Shown here piece after piece: positions 33,501 to 43,426 of a stretch of 64,000 nt of DNA. Origin of the DNA: Romanomermis culicivorax (Eukaryota > Nematoda > Enoplea > Mermithida > Mermithidae); assembly GCA_963922205.1 (NCBI GenBank), contig CAWUHX010000227.1, forward strand, positions 248,001-312,000, written 5' to 3'. Below the pieces are notes generated by a model. It saw only the letters and a program-made list of their open reading frames with translations. It had not been told where the DNA came from and searched no databases. The position numbers and the translations under genes are program-made. How positions within the stretch are numbered: position 1 is the first letter of the stretch; every line of letters starts with the position of its first letter.

Positions 33501-36500
33501 CTTAAAATTAAGATTCTTCAAATTTTGATTTTGATCAAATACCAAGATGAAGATCATAGATTAAAATAGACTAAACAATAAAGAGAGACATTTCAAGTTG
33601 TGAAAGAATCGGCTAAAACAACAACGTACGAACCGCACTTGAAAATCTGTATGATATGAAAATTGACTTCTGCCCTGTGCACAAAACATCATAAAAAATT
33701 TGTGCATGAGCTCCAAAACTGTGCTCAGTGCACAGAAAACCATGATTGAAACTGTTGTAAAACTTCTCTTTTTGAAATACAATTTACCAAAAATCAACTT
33801 TAAATCAATCAAATAAATGTTTGTTACTTTACCTTGTAACGTTACCTTAGTGTCAAAATATTAGTATCAGTTGTGTCTAAACTGCATTTGGAATTATCCG
33901 GATCCGAGTACTTGAGATGGGTTCTTCCGGACCCGGGTAATTGAAAATGCTTCTTCCGGATGCGGATCCTGAAAACTTCCGGGAAATCCGGATCCGGGTA
34001 CTCGTTTCATCTCTACTACCTAGTAATCAAGAAAAGTAGCTATCATAAATTCTCTATTAAAATTGAAAACGAATCTCAAATTATATAATATTGTTTCCAT
34101 TTCTCAATCACTCTATCGTTTCAAGATTTCCGAATCTGAGATCAATGTTCACGTGTAAAGTTAAATAAATGAACCGATTCCTCTTCTGTCTAAATTACCG
34201 AAAAAGTGTAAATTCATAGGACATAATTAGAATAATTGAACATAATGCATGATTATTCATAAGCATGCTATCATACAAGATTCAGATTCGGTCGGATCTG
34301 TCATTCAGAATCCGGATCCGCTGAACCAAATTTTTTTGGATCCGGACTCGCTGTCGTCAAAAAAGTGAATCCGACCCATTCCTGATTATCAGTACAGCAA
34401 AAACTCGAAATCGAGAAAAAATTTCGCACTTTCAAACCAGAAAAGCATGACTAAATTTCACGGAGTGACATGTGCTAATTGTGATAATTTTTTGTAGAAC
34501 AAAAGGTGCCGGAAAAATTTTGACTTCGCTTGGTCGTAAAGTGAGGGTCGATCCTGCCAACGTTGTAAGAGATCAGGGCGGAAAAATGTTGCGAAAAGAT
34601 TCTGAATCCCGAAAATCTAGAAGCCCACCGCCGCCCCCTGATCGTTACAGAGACAGTTACTCCTCGCGTCCCAGGGTAAGCTTTGCATTTTCAAATAACG
34701 TGTGTAGTTTCATATTTTCTCTCCTTTTTTTCGTTCTCGTGATGTATGACGTTCCTTTCAGGACATTATATTCGACTCAATAGAGAATTTTAATGACCAG
34801 TTTTTAATTACCACCAGCAGCCCTTAATTAGCCGAAATCGATTTTACAGATCTGAATGTCCAAAAATTTTTCCATCTTCTTTTTCGTGGTTCAATTTAGC
34901 GAAATTGATAAAATCGGGCCTTACATATCAACGCTTGTAATTGGCGAACCACTTATACATCATATTCGCCTGTTTACGATTTAAAGCAGTTATTGGTTAA
35001 TCGATTTTATCGATAAATCGTCCTATTAGGCAATGTAGAGCATATTCTTGCGATCATTTCTATTTGAGGCATTTATTTTCATGTTTACGAATTGTAATTC
35101 CTATTGATTCGTAAGTCTCAGAGTACATACGTCTCTTCTTTCCTGCTAAAAAATATGGCTTGAAGATCATTCTTAGTCTTCGGAACTTATTTAAGTGCTA
35201 AATTTAATACAAATTATGATTTTATTCACATCTCTGCCTTTGATGGAAATATATATGATATCGAGATTATATAAGAACGTATTAGGTAGTACAACAGCAA
35301 AATCAAAAAAAGATCAAAGTTTACGTTATAACACGAAATCAGTATTGCGTGCGATCATACAATGTTCGTTATAGTCTAGGCTAGCGTCAGGTTTTCGACT
35401 TTCTCCAAAATTAATCACTTCGTCGTTTGGCGTTGTGTTAATTCTTATTCTTTGAAAAATTTCGTATTTGTATCTTTATAAAATAACTTCGGTTCTCAAA
35501 AATTGCGATACTCTAAAAATTGTCGATTTGGAGTTACGTACTAGTCGATGACTAGAATGAAGTTATGAATCCAATTAATGAGACTGATTGCATATATTCT
35601 CCAAATTTTAGATCATCGATCATCGTACGAGACCAGCTGGACGTTCGCCGCCGCCGTATCGCGGAGGCGGTCGTGGCGGATACGACATGTCGCCGCCGCC
35701 CGAATTCGAGCATCCCCGACCGACTTGGGATTATAAAGAGGGCGATCCGTTCGAAGATTCGTTCGCCAGTCGGACTCTTTTTGTCGGAAATTTGGAGATC
35801 GACATCGGGTACATAATTTTCTTTTGTGACAATAGAAAATTTATATGATTTAGCTTAAAAAACGTACCGTAATTTTATCTTTGATTGCGGGTATCTCTTT
35901 CTTAAAATTTTGTATATTTGATCACCCTGTCCGCGGCGCCGTTGCTTCACTTCCCAGACTTCAGAGTTCCGTTGCATGTATATGATTTCAGCCATATGAT
36001 TGTAAAATCTTTCAGATACTCGATTAGCCATGGGATCCATAGCTTCTAGAAGGTTTTTATAGCGCTATTACCTGATTCCGTTTACAATCGAGAGGAATCT
36101 GATACAGCTTTCAAATATACAATTGTTCCTCTTTGCGTTTTCTTTAATCTTTGAACTTATATCCTAATAATTATTTTTAGCTTCAGCGGGAAGCTTAAAA
36201 TGATAAAAATGATGTATGTGAGTTTTTAGCTGATTACGATCCGATAATCTCGTGAAAGAATGAATAGGAAAATCACCGTTTGAAGTTGTTCTAAGATAGA
36301 GAGGTTGTTTTTGATTCTTTAAGCTTAAAAATCAGTTCAATATTTTTGTTTTCCATTAAATATACATATTTTTCCATTTTAGCATTAGCGAAATTCGTCA
36401 TTTTTTCGAAAAATACGGCACTGTTGAAGAAATCGACATAAAAACACCACAAAACGGAATTACGGCCTACGCTTTCGTTCGCTTTTCGGACATTTTGTCC

Positions 36501-39500
36501 GCCAGAGAGGCCAGAAAACGTTGCAGCGGTGAATATTTACGAGATAACAGGTACGTACAGTTACCGCTTAGTGAGGGAATTCCTCCAGGTCTAAATTCCG
36601 ACATAATACATTTGAGTGTATTGGATAGCCAATGACAACTTTAATAATGCTACACTAAGAATTTTCTCTCGTGGGCCTGTTTTACACTGGAATCCATATG
36701 AATGTAAACTATGAAAACGCTTCATATATTCACAGCAATCACTCTATCGAGGTGTAAATTCAGTCTTTCATCATTTGAATACTTTTTATATTAGGTCATT
36801 TTGTTAATTAGTTACTTGTCCTTATCTTTTGTTATTCCTCGGTCAAGTATAAGCCGAATTTCTATTGTTTTGCACATTTATGCAAATTTCCGTGTAAAAA
36901 AGATCAGCGAAGAAAACGTTTAATGTAACATTACCATCGAATGCACTGCTATTTACACTTTGAAATTTTTCATCATTTTAAAGATTTATTTTCTTTTGCA
37001 ATTTGCGTTTTAGCTTCCAAGTTGTGCCAAATTTTTCCAAATTTTAGGTAAAAAATAATAGATTTTATGAATTGACGTCATGTCTATTGTTCAGATGCAT
37101 CATCGGTTGGGGCAAACCAATCGTCACGCGTCGCCTTTGGGTCGGTGGTTTCACTTCCGACATTTCTCTATCGTGGCTGGAAAAAGAATTCGATCGTTTC
37201 GGACCGGTCGAAAAAATCGATTTCAATCGCGGCGAAACGCATGCTTTCGTTTTGTACGCCGATCAACGGGCCGCCACCGAAGCGTTCAGAAAATTGCGGG
37301 GATTGCGTATGAAAAATGGCGTGTTGGAAAATGTGTTCCACGTGAGTGAAAATTTGAATTTTGAATTTAAAAATAGCATTTTTGTGCTAATTTTCGTGTA
37401 AATGAAGTTTTTACTTTTTTAAGGTCGATTACGCCGATGCTAGCATGTACGAACGATCGACTTTTGACGATCGTCCACGTCGCCGTTCGAATTCCCGATC
37501 TCGTTCGCCGGCGGATCGCAATCGCAGCAGTAAACGTCGACGATCGAACAGCGGTTCGCGATCGCCGCCGCCTCGGAAACGTAACGCCAGTTCGGAGTAT
37601 GTTAAATTGGAATTTAAATTTTATTTATTTTCCGTGAATTTGTAGTTTTGTATTTGAAAATACATTCAATTGACTGATTTTGCATTCTCCCCAAAATTTC
37701 GTAAAATTTTCACTTTTTTGTGCCAAATTTTTTCTTTGGACTGTTTTTCTTCAAAAATTTTCCTTCCCAATTTTAAACCTCGTTTTCTTGACAGTCGCGA
37801 CAGATCGCCCAGCAAATCTGGACGTCGCAACAAAGATTCGTCGTCGAAAAAAGATAACGGCCGCTCCAAACGCCGACGATCTTCGTCGTCAGCATCACCG
37901 CACCGTCGTCGAAACGGCGTTGAAAATAACGGCAGCGGAAAGGGTGATAATGTATACTCTTCGCCGGCGACGCAACGTCAAACGGGTTTGGTGGCCGCCG
38001 CGGAATTTGCCGCCGATTCGTTGCAAGACTTGCACGAAGTAAAATTTTTATTGCTAAGTTCAAGAAGACTAACATTTAAAGTTTGAGGGTGTGATTTTCG
38101 GTCGATCGAAATTTTTAGCTTAAAACGCTTCAAGTTAGGTCACCAATCAACAGGTCTCGTCGAGATCCATTCAAAAATAGTATTCGAAACGTTGTATCTT
38201 TATTTTTGACGCATTTGTGAGCATTCAAAGTATGGATCGACCTCAAAAATCACTCATTTGTTCAAAATCAGAGAATTTTGAAACGTAATTGAATATGTTA
38301 GAATTTTAATTGTGTAAGATTTAAAATTTGATAAACGTAATGTGACAACCTTATCTCTTTTGATAAAAGTGTGCGGTAAAAAGCATTTCCCACCATTTTC
38401 CAGATCAGAAGCCCAATCTGGACGGGCGTTTTAGTATTGAAAAAATCGGCCTACCCCCTCCAATTGTTCAAAATGGCCGGCGACGACGATTTAGTGGACG
38501 CCTATTTACGTAACGAACGCGCCGAAAGCGTTCAATTGAATATTACGCAACGGTATAAGTTGGACCAACCTAGAACGGGCGAAATTTTGCGCGTTTCGGC
38601 TTCGGCGATGGAACATTGCGCTTATTTGTTGGCTGTTCCCAATCCGAACGTTCGTCAAGATTTAGTAAGAATTTTACGTTTTATGAACAACAGATTCAAA
38701 AAAATTCACATTGATTGGAATAGCGAATTTCTTATACAAACATAGCTTTTAAGCTGCAATTTACACTAAAAATTAGAATCGGTGAACTGGCTGTATCGTC
38801 GAAATCTATGATTACACATTTCTGATCATTACTGTCGTATGACTCTTAAAAAGATTCCATCAGATATGTCAAATTTTTAGAATTCTAGTCTAGTGAGAAA
38901 TTTTAACTTAACGAGAACTTGACTTGTAACTTTTAATATCTATCTATTGTGAATGGTCAAGAAAAACATGAGTTTAAAAACAAGAATAAAATAGGGAATA
39001 AAAAAAAGAATAAAAAAAAATTAATAATACACTAACAAGGGTGAGAACAGAAAAGTAGATGAACAACGATGACCAAAATGAAGATTGTAAGAAAAAAATC
39101 AAAAGCTGAGAAAGTAAAAAATGACTAATACATAGAAAACGGAGAATCATCCACCACAATTTCGGAACTTTGAAGTTCATGAGTATTAGCACACCCTAGT
39201 TTCTGAATTTAGAATCCAAACAAAACATAATATTCCACTGCGCTTGAACAGTCTTGATTTCAGTAATCGTTAGTTTGCTAAGCCGAGTTTTTTCTATACG
39301 AGGCAAACATTTTTGGCTCTGAATAAATTTATTTGGTATTTTTTGTATACAAGGAGATTTCTCCGGCATTTTCTACTCCCAAGTTCAATTCTTTTGAGGC
39401 TATAAAACGGAAAAATTCTATATTCAACCGTAAAAACAACATGAACTGGAAGCTTTTTAGCGTTCTGCACGATATATACCTGTAAGAACGAGCTGCATTG

Positions 39501-41778
39501 TCCAATAACGGTAAATTTTCTGTTATGAGGATTTTAACACATAATTAGGGCGCAAGAAAATTTCCTTTGGAGAAATTTTGTACAAAAATTCCCATAAAAT
39601 TCGTAATTTTTTAAGAGTCTCGTACCAGAGGTCCCCAAGGTCGAATTCTTAAGGTAGGGGTAAAGTTGAAAATTTGTATAGGTAGTGTAGCTTAATGTAC
39701 ACTAAACACGTATTTTGTCTCAGAACAAGGCCACCAGTGGTCAATTTCTAGGACTTTAAGTGGGCGTAATACCCTCCTCATGCCCCTCCCTGTGGGGCAG
39801 TCTGTCTCGTACGAAAAAAATAGTGACAGCAAGCGTAATGCTGCAAGATTTTGTAAAATGCAATTGAATTTGAAAGATTTCTTTAAAATTCGGATTAATT
39901 GGGGAGTGACGTAAAGACCCCCAGAAATCATTGACTATATGACTACATGTATGGTAGGTCCCTGAAGATTATATGGCTGAAATGAGCTAGCCACAAAATA
40001 CAATCTTTTGACTGAAAAAATTGTAATGTTGATGTTTGTTTTTTCGGATTTTCGTGCCATAAATACATTTTCAAGGTATTTTAGATGAATAGTTAGGCGA
40101 AACTCCCGTAATTTTTCTTCTTCAGTGACTCTCATCCCTAAAATTTTGGACAGTCGATGACTCCTCCCATAAAAATGTATTCCCATCCCAGACCTCAGGG
40201 CTCTGTAGCCTTATATATTTCTTCGAACGAATCTGAATTTGTACATCAACTTTCCAAAATTGTGTTATAATCATACGTGCACATCGGCGGGTAAACTCCC
40301 TTACCTGAGACCCAGGCCAATCCCCTCCTGACCCAAAAAAATCGTCTAACACCCTCAGGCCCGTTCCCCCCTAAGTTTTTTTCTGCATAAAAATTTTCAG
40401 CAATATCATAGTACTTATATATCACCATTCTTGCGTTATAAAATGGAAAATAGTGAAAATTTTGCGAGGATTTTAATTATTTAATAATTCTTCTGTATTA
40501 TTCCAGTGTGCGGTTAGAAAATGTCATTCTAGCTAATACTTATAGCTTTTAATTATCAGTCTATCATGGATAGGTATGATCCTGTGATGTTTTTTAACGA
40601 ATTTAACGAAAAGAAAGATTTTTCTCGGTTATTTCCCCAAAATTCTTTTTGCCATCTTTACAAAAATTTTGACGCTTGTGTGATTAAAACATTTTTACTC
40701 CAAATCGAAATTCTTGTTGGTTGAAGAATTAATATTCTTGGTTGCTTTCCTAGTTTTCAAATTGTAGTTTGCCCGACTGAAAATTCGTTGAACTTTACTG
40801 AAAAATTAAACGTTCTGTCCGGGAAATAAAAAGTGAATAGATTCATTTTGCAGCGTTTCAGAATATCCAAATTCAAAAAAATTCTCGGCGCTGTGCGCCG
40901 AACAAGTTAATTCATATCGAACCTCTTTCTATCCAAAATTCAGAAAATTTGGTTTTGAAAGATGAAAGCCGACGAGAATCGAATGAAATACAAGAGCTTC
41001 TGATATTTTTCCGATAAACATAAGCTGACTTATTGATTTCAGAGCGAGCAACCAAAAATCTGTCTGTGCAACCAAAATTTTTCCCCATGTTGCACATTGC
41101 AACCTGGCCTGTGCAAAAGAACTGCCTGAATCCAAACACACACAAACTAACTGAAAATATGTCGTCTTTACTGAAAAAATAATTTTCTTTTCATCTAGTA
41201 ACTTCTAAAAAATTTTGAAAAATTCCATCCCCCTTTTTTAAATCCTGGATACGGGTATGAACATCCTCCTGAACTTTTTCCAAGATAACTTTTTTGATGA
41301 TTTTTGTGAATATTTTGTATGAAAACAATGCTTTCAGAACTTGTTTTTTCTTTTGTTGCGCGCCCACCCCCCTACCTCCTGGATAAAAAGTCCAAGCACC
41401 CTCCCCCTGGAAAATTCTTGCCGCGCATGCCTGGTTATAATATAGCTCGAATTCGAATATTAATTGAATTTTTTTCCTCAGGTAGAAAAATTAGCCGATT
41501 TACAATCGAAACATTTGAAATGTTTGGTCGAATATTTTGAAGACAAAAACGCCGCCGGCGTCATAAATTTGTCGGCGTCGGGCAACAGTAACAACAACGG
41601 CGCGTCGTCGACGACGAAAATCGCACCGCAAGGCGTCGCCTACGCCTTCCCGCATTGTACGTACGCCGACGATTTCGTCGCCACTTTGTGCCCAAAATTA
41701 TCTGTCTGGCGAAAATGTAAAGACGAATGTTTGTTGATCGTTTTGCAAAAAAGTTTGACGTCGCAGACAACGGAATGA
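21508..41778 (+). CDS. nito: RBM15/Spenito-like RNA-binding protein (three RRMs and SPOC), nine exons
   Basis: Exons by splice sites and phase: 21508-21779, 34498-34675, 35612-35808, 36383-36550, 37095-37341, 37424-37596, 37795-38038, 38404-38664, 41482-41778; total 2037 nt, 678 residues. RRM1 spans exons 1-2 (SLRITNID ... YVNF), RRM2 spans 3-5 (LFVGNL ... YAFVRF), RRM3 is in exon 5 into 6 (LWVGGF ... HAFVLY). A linker rich in RS and RRR follows (residues about 370-450), then a SPOC domain over exons 8-9 starting IWTGVLVLKKSAYPLQLF. Family knowledge: RBM15/Spenito proteins act in the nucleus, recruit the m6A methyltransferase complex to RNA, affect splicing, and use SPOC for partner binding. 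RBM15, which lacks the very long N-terminal region of Spen, fits the length. Intron 1 is 12.7 kb and intron 8 is 2.8 kb, both transposon-filled; the others are under 1 kb. An Asn/Ser insert lies in the SPOC-encoding last exon. Confidence 0.93.
21795..21945. repeat. G-run MITE copy just inside intron 1
   Basis: CCGTACCTGTAATTAAGGGG at 21797 and ACACCTGTAAGATGTTCGACC at 21833 (split, each a terminus variant), followed by TTGAAAAAAGTCGAGAATTT and AAAAGGCCAAAAAACAC, identify the family. It starts about 15 bp after the exon 1 splice donor. A GGCCGGCCCC/GGGGGCCGGGG inverted pair follows at 21945-22015. Confidence 0.6.
23609..23782. mobile_element. 174-bp hAT-like MITE
   Basis: It starts CAGTGGCGAATCCAG and ends CTAAATCCGCACTTG, imperfect inverted repeats. 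Flanks CGTATAAT (23601-23608 and 23783-23790) are an exact 8-bp duplication. A G-run followed by CGTCCGCCCCCCGCC lies near the right end. The matching position in the nested sister copy (near 25939) is uninterrupted, which supports the insertion. Confidence 0.88.
24368..25782 (-). mobile_element. hAT element, CTCGAA end motif, internally deleted
   Basis: The ends are TAGGGCTGTTTCGAG and the reverse complement of CTGATCGAAACAGCCCTA. Flanks GTTCATAG (24360-24367 and 25783-25790) are an exact 8-bp duplication. ACTCGAACTCGAA and CTCGAACTCGA clusters fill both ends (24378-24505 and 25675-25755). The interior carries minus-strand transposase remnants. At 1.4 kb it is too short for a full hAT gene. 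It is the youngest layer in the stack inside intron 1. Confidence 0.93.
24697..25428 (-). pseudogene. hAT transposase remnant with BED-finger-like N terminus
   Basis: The frame at 25428-25210 contains a CNFC pair in a KHGNMAKCNFCSMKL context followed by HSHTSR, close to a BED zinc finger (C-x2-C ... H-x3-5-H) with a damaged tail. The frame at 24945-24697 contains NGVSFTTDIWSN, the conserved motif of hAT transposases around the first catalytic aspartate region. Catalytic downstream blocks and the C-terminal dimerisation region are missing, so it is not functional as a transposase. Confidence 0.75.
26504..26674. mobile_element. 171-bp MITE with the ends of the 22880 family
   Basis: It starts CAGACTACCCCATAGGG and ends CCTTGGGGACCTCTG. 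Flanks ATTGAACA (26496-26503 and 26675-26682) are an exact 8-bp duplication. It is a short internally deleted relative of the larger elements next to it and of 39626-39804, which is in the opposite orientation. Confidence 0.9.
26683..27261 (+). other. Intron 1 DNA, no recognisable feature
   Basis: AT-rich sequence between elements. It has no coding frame of interest and no terminal repeats that I can see. The block GATTCGACTCATGTAC and GATGGATACATA at about 26890-26946 recurs near 22827-22870. Confidence 0.5.
27270..27445. mobile_element. 176-bp hAT-like MITE, GTGCGGAA end motif
   Basis: The ends are CAGGGATTTTTTTCCGCAC and GTGCGGAAAAAACCCTG. Flanks ATGTCTTT (27262-27269) and GTGTCTTT (27446-27453) match at seven of eight. 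TTCCGCAC and GTGCGGAAA occur five or more times in 176 bp. Confidence 0.85.
27454..27838. repeat. End fragment of a CCTCGGCC element plus a G-run MITE copy
   Basis: CCCCGGCCGGGGTCGGAG, then CTCCGGCCCCGGCCGG, then CCCTCGGCCGATCCCTA at 27512-27528 match the right terminus of the 31414-32858 family. From 27530 a G-run MITE copy continues (TTGGCCAAGTTGGGG; TTTAGGAAAATTTTCG) and ends CAGTCGGACTTCTTACAGG-TA near 27831. Confidence 0.6.
27914..30092. mobile_element. Element with GTCGGCCA motifs and a 14-bp flanking repeat
   Basis: The left end TTGTAGACCGGGTGGCCGAC and the reverse complement of the right end (GTGTAGCGGGTGACCGAC) are inverted repeats with a 2-bp offset. GGCCGACT and AGTCGGCC recur inside both ends. 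The flanking direct repeat AATCGAGAGCACTG is 14 bp (27900-27913 and 30093-30106), longer than usual for hAT elements. A CAAGCC-type element (28124-29235) is nested inside. Remaining interior is AT-rich with no recognised protein. Confidence 0.7.
28124..29235 (-). mobile_element. Non-autonomous hAT-like element, CAAGCC end motif, shared core (copy 4)
   Basis: The ends are CAGGGTTTTTTTTTTGACC and GCTAAAAAAAAAACTATG. Flanks AAGTAAAA (28116-28123 and 29236-29243) are an exact 8-bp duplication. ACAAGCC and GGCTTGT recur at both ends (28150-28210 and 29148-29215). The interior (28380-29100) is the shared core in reverse orientation, clearly similar to 31690-32480 along its whole length. Confidence 0.92.
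30107..31405 (+). other. Intron 1 DNA with a GGATCCG cluster
   Basis: It is mostly anonymous. At 30605-30690 a cluster of GGATCCG, AGATCCGG and CCGCTGAACC motifs is found; the same arrangement recurs in the same orientation at 34285-34350, and GGATCCGG also marks 33183-34015. It may be an end fragment of that family. No gene is seen. Confidence 0.5.
31414..32858. mobile_element. hAT-like element, CCTCGGCC end motif, hosting a nested element
   Basis: The ends TAGGGATCGGCCGAGGG and CCCTCGGCCGATCCCTA are perfect 17-bp inverted repeats. Flanks GTGTCTAG (31406-31413 and 32859-32866) are an exact 8-bp duplication. GGCCGAGG and CCTCGGCC clusters fill both ends. An element with its own exact duplication (31574-32583) sits inside. 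Without it about 430 bp remain, with no coding capacity. Confidence 0.95.
31574..32583 (+). mobile_element. Non-autonomous hAT-like element, GTGGAAA end motif, shared core (copy 5)
   Basis: The ends are CACTGTTTTTTTCCACATTTG and the mirrored GTGGAAAAAAAACAGTG (first string shown to TTTG). Flanks CATCAAAG (31566-31573 and 32584-32591) are an exact 8-bp duplication inside the host element. TGTGGAAAA and TTTTCCACA recur at both ends. The interior 31690-32480 is the best-preserved shared core and includes a CCGGCGC-TTT-GCGCCGG hairpin at 32209-32225. Confidence 0.95.
32867..32925 (+). repeat. tRNA-like or SINE segment split by the hAT insertion
   Basis: CAGATTCGAGTCCCAGTC at 32890-32907 resembles a pol III B box (GGTTCGANTCC). 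If the hAT element and one target copy are removed, the preceding sequence is CTACTTGAGTAGTGTCTAGG, which could contribute the A-box region. The reconstructed piece is tRNA-like in spacing, but no acceptor stem could be shown. Confidence 0.35.
33183..34015. mobile_element. hAT-like element, GGATCCGG end motif
   Basis: The left end TAGAGATAAAACGGATCC and the reverse complement of the right end (TAGAGATGAAACGAGTACCC) pair as inverted repeats. GGATCCGGGTAAT-type motifs occur about ten times inside the two ends. Flanks (TCGTTCAC, CTACCTAG) do not match, so the target duplication is lost or the ends are slightly misplaced. No transposase is seen. Confidence 0.7.
38770..39500 (+). other. Intron 8 of the RBM15-type gene, first part: no feature
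   Basis: AT-rich sequence with an A-rich stretch at 38975-39120 that gives a spurious aromatic-rich frame on the other strand. No splice-compatible exon was found between the SPOC exons in this interval. Confidence 0.5.
39626..39804. mobile_element. 179-bp MITE of the 22880 family, reverse orientation
   Basis: It starts CAGAGGTCCCCAAGG and ends CCCTGTGGGGCAGTCTG, the reverse complement layout of 26504-26674. Flanks TCTCGTAC (39618-39625 and 39805-39812) are an exact 8-bp duplication. Confidence 0.92.
40430..41135 (+). repeat. Dispersed repeat F, uninterrupted copy
   Basis: It aligns with 10640-11690 apart from the 278-bp insertion in that copy, and so shows the empty site (GCGCCGAACAAGTTAATTC at 40895-40912). 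It contains a CGGCGCTGTGCGCCG hairpin. It lies in intron 8 of the RBM15-type gene. Confidence 0.7.
41230..41440 (+). repeat. Dispersed repeat D, copy 1
   Basis: Blocks TTTTTTGATGATTTTTGTG, ATATTTTGTATGAAAA, CTGGATAAAAAGTCCAAG and AAATTCTTGCCGCGCATG are shared with 42740-42925 and, more diverged, 47765-47985. This copy ends about 40 bp upstream of the last RBM15-type exon. Confidence 0.75.
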
Positions 41779-42739
41779 CAGGTGAAAAAATTTGATTCAA
41801 CGTATTCATTGATGACATGCACGTGATGAAGCTTTTCTGGAATTTTTTGGATAAAGATTTCAACCACCCATAAATGCGTCAAAAATGAAGATACAGTATT
41901 ATAAATCATGTTTCTGGATAGATCTCAACGAGATCTATTGACTGACATCTTATTCGTTGAGTTTTGGAGAAGAAAGTTTATGATCCCCTCGAAAAGTCTG
42001 TATTCGGGCGATGTAGACGATCGACCACGCCGATATGTGGTCAGACCTCATTGAGAAAATTCTTTCCATGACATTTTTTTGTTCCAAACGCAGCTAATCT
42101 AGCACTTATCTATAGATTTTGTCAACATCTATCCAAAAATATTATGAATTTTCCATTTTTAGTTAATTTTGACCCATGATACCCGTTACGTGCATGTGTA
42201 AAATTCTGAAATAATGTTTCGTGCATTTTGCCACTTTTCGAAAAGAATTACTTTTGAAATTTTGTTGTCACTTATATGATAATTGTTTTGTGTCGTGAAT
42301 ATAACTAGTACGTAAACTGTAAACGTGCTTTAATATTTGTGAAATGGAAAATGGGTACCGTCGTCATCGTCGTCTGCACAAAGCCTTTACTGTAGAAATT
42401 AAGGTTAGCGTAATATGTTGACAAATTTCTGTGCACATATTGCAGAAAATTGTTTCGCCCCTATTCGGCGGAACTCAATACAGCGACTCTCGAAACAGCT
42501 AACTCTCATTCCAGCGAAGTCTCAACACAGCCATTCTCAAAAGAGTGAGGTCTTAAAACAGCGATTCTCAAAACTGTGAAGTCTCAGAACAAATTCCCAA
42601 AATAGCGGATTTTCAAGTTATGTTTAGAATAGAGATTGGACGGGGTAGAGATTTTAGCGCATGGCCTATCTGGTTGGCCCGAAAAAGTCGCGCATGGCCT
42701 ATCTGGTTGGCCCGAAAAAAGAAAAAAAAAGAAATCGCC
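41779..42739 (+). other. 3' flank of the RBM15-type gene, intergenic
   Basis: The 3'UTR must begin here, but no canonical AATAAA was confirmed close to the stop codon. A run of short imperfect repeats (AACAGCGATTCTC, AACAGCTAACTCTC, AACAGCCATTCTC) lies at 42478-42600, and a direct repeat GCGCATGGCCTATCTGGTTG at 42656-42708. No gene is seen. Confidence 0.5.
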
Positions 42740-42925
42740 AAACAGCCCCCTTGAACTTCTCCTAGACAGCTTTTTTGATGATTTTTGTGCGTATTTTGTA
42801 TGAAAAACAAACTTGCGAACTTCTTTCGTTTTTTGCTCGCCCGCCCACCCTTCTACCCCCTGGATAAAAAGTCCAAGGACCCTCTCCCCTCGGAAATTCT
42901 TGCCGTGCGTGTCTGATGCTGGTTA
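42740..42925 (+). repeat. Dispersed repeat D, copy 2
   Basis: It has the same block order as 41230-41440 and ends ATTCTTGCCGTGCGTGTCTG. A pyrimidine-rich strand (42950-43190) follows, giving spurious Phe/Leu/Ser frames. Confidence 0.75.
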
Positions 42926-43426
42926 TCATACATTTTGGAACGAGTCGACAGATTTCTGACTTGTGTTTTCACATTACAGCTTTTTATTCCGGTTTGTTTA
43001 TTATTAACATATTTACATGCATTTTTTTGTTTCTTTTTTCCTTTATTGAGTTACTATCTTTTATTTTTGCTTCTGTTTTTGCATTCTTTAATTTGTGCTT
43101 CTGTTATATGTTTTTACCTAGTTTTTATTACATTATTCTAGTTTTCGTTTCTTCATTATTTGTTTTGTGTTCTGTCTTTTCAGTTTAATTATTTTATGAA
43201 TTTCATTTATTTCATTAATCAATTTTTTGAAATTAAGCTCCATGCGAAACATTTTCAAGATGGAATCCTCATAATTTTTTGTTTTGTTTTCTCAAGCGTC
43301 TTCGCTGCTTAAATTTTGACCCGTCAGAAATATTGGTCACAACCAACAACATATTTGCATTATTCTTTAGACATCAAGAGATGCTGATTCTGACAAAAGT
43401 TATCAAACGCTGGCCCAATTTGGGAC

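Noticed and set aside
33175..34023. Target duplication for the GGATCCGG element
   Set aside because: The flanking octamers TCGTTCAC and CTACCTAG do not match.
37437..37645. Alternative frames over the RS-rich exons of the RBM15-type gene
   Set aside because: Arg/Ser codons read in other frames give long open shadows; only one frame joins in phase to RRM3 and the SPOC exons.
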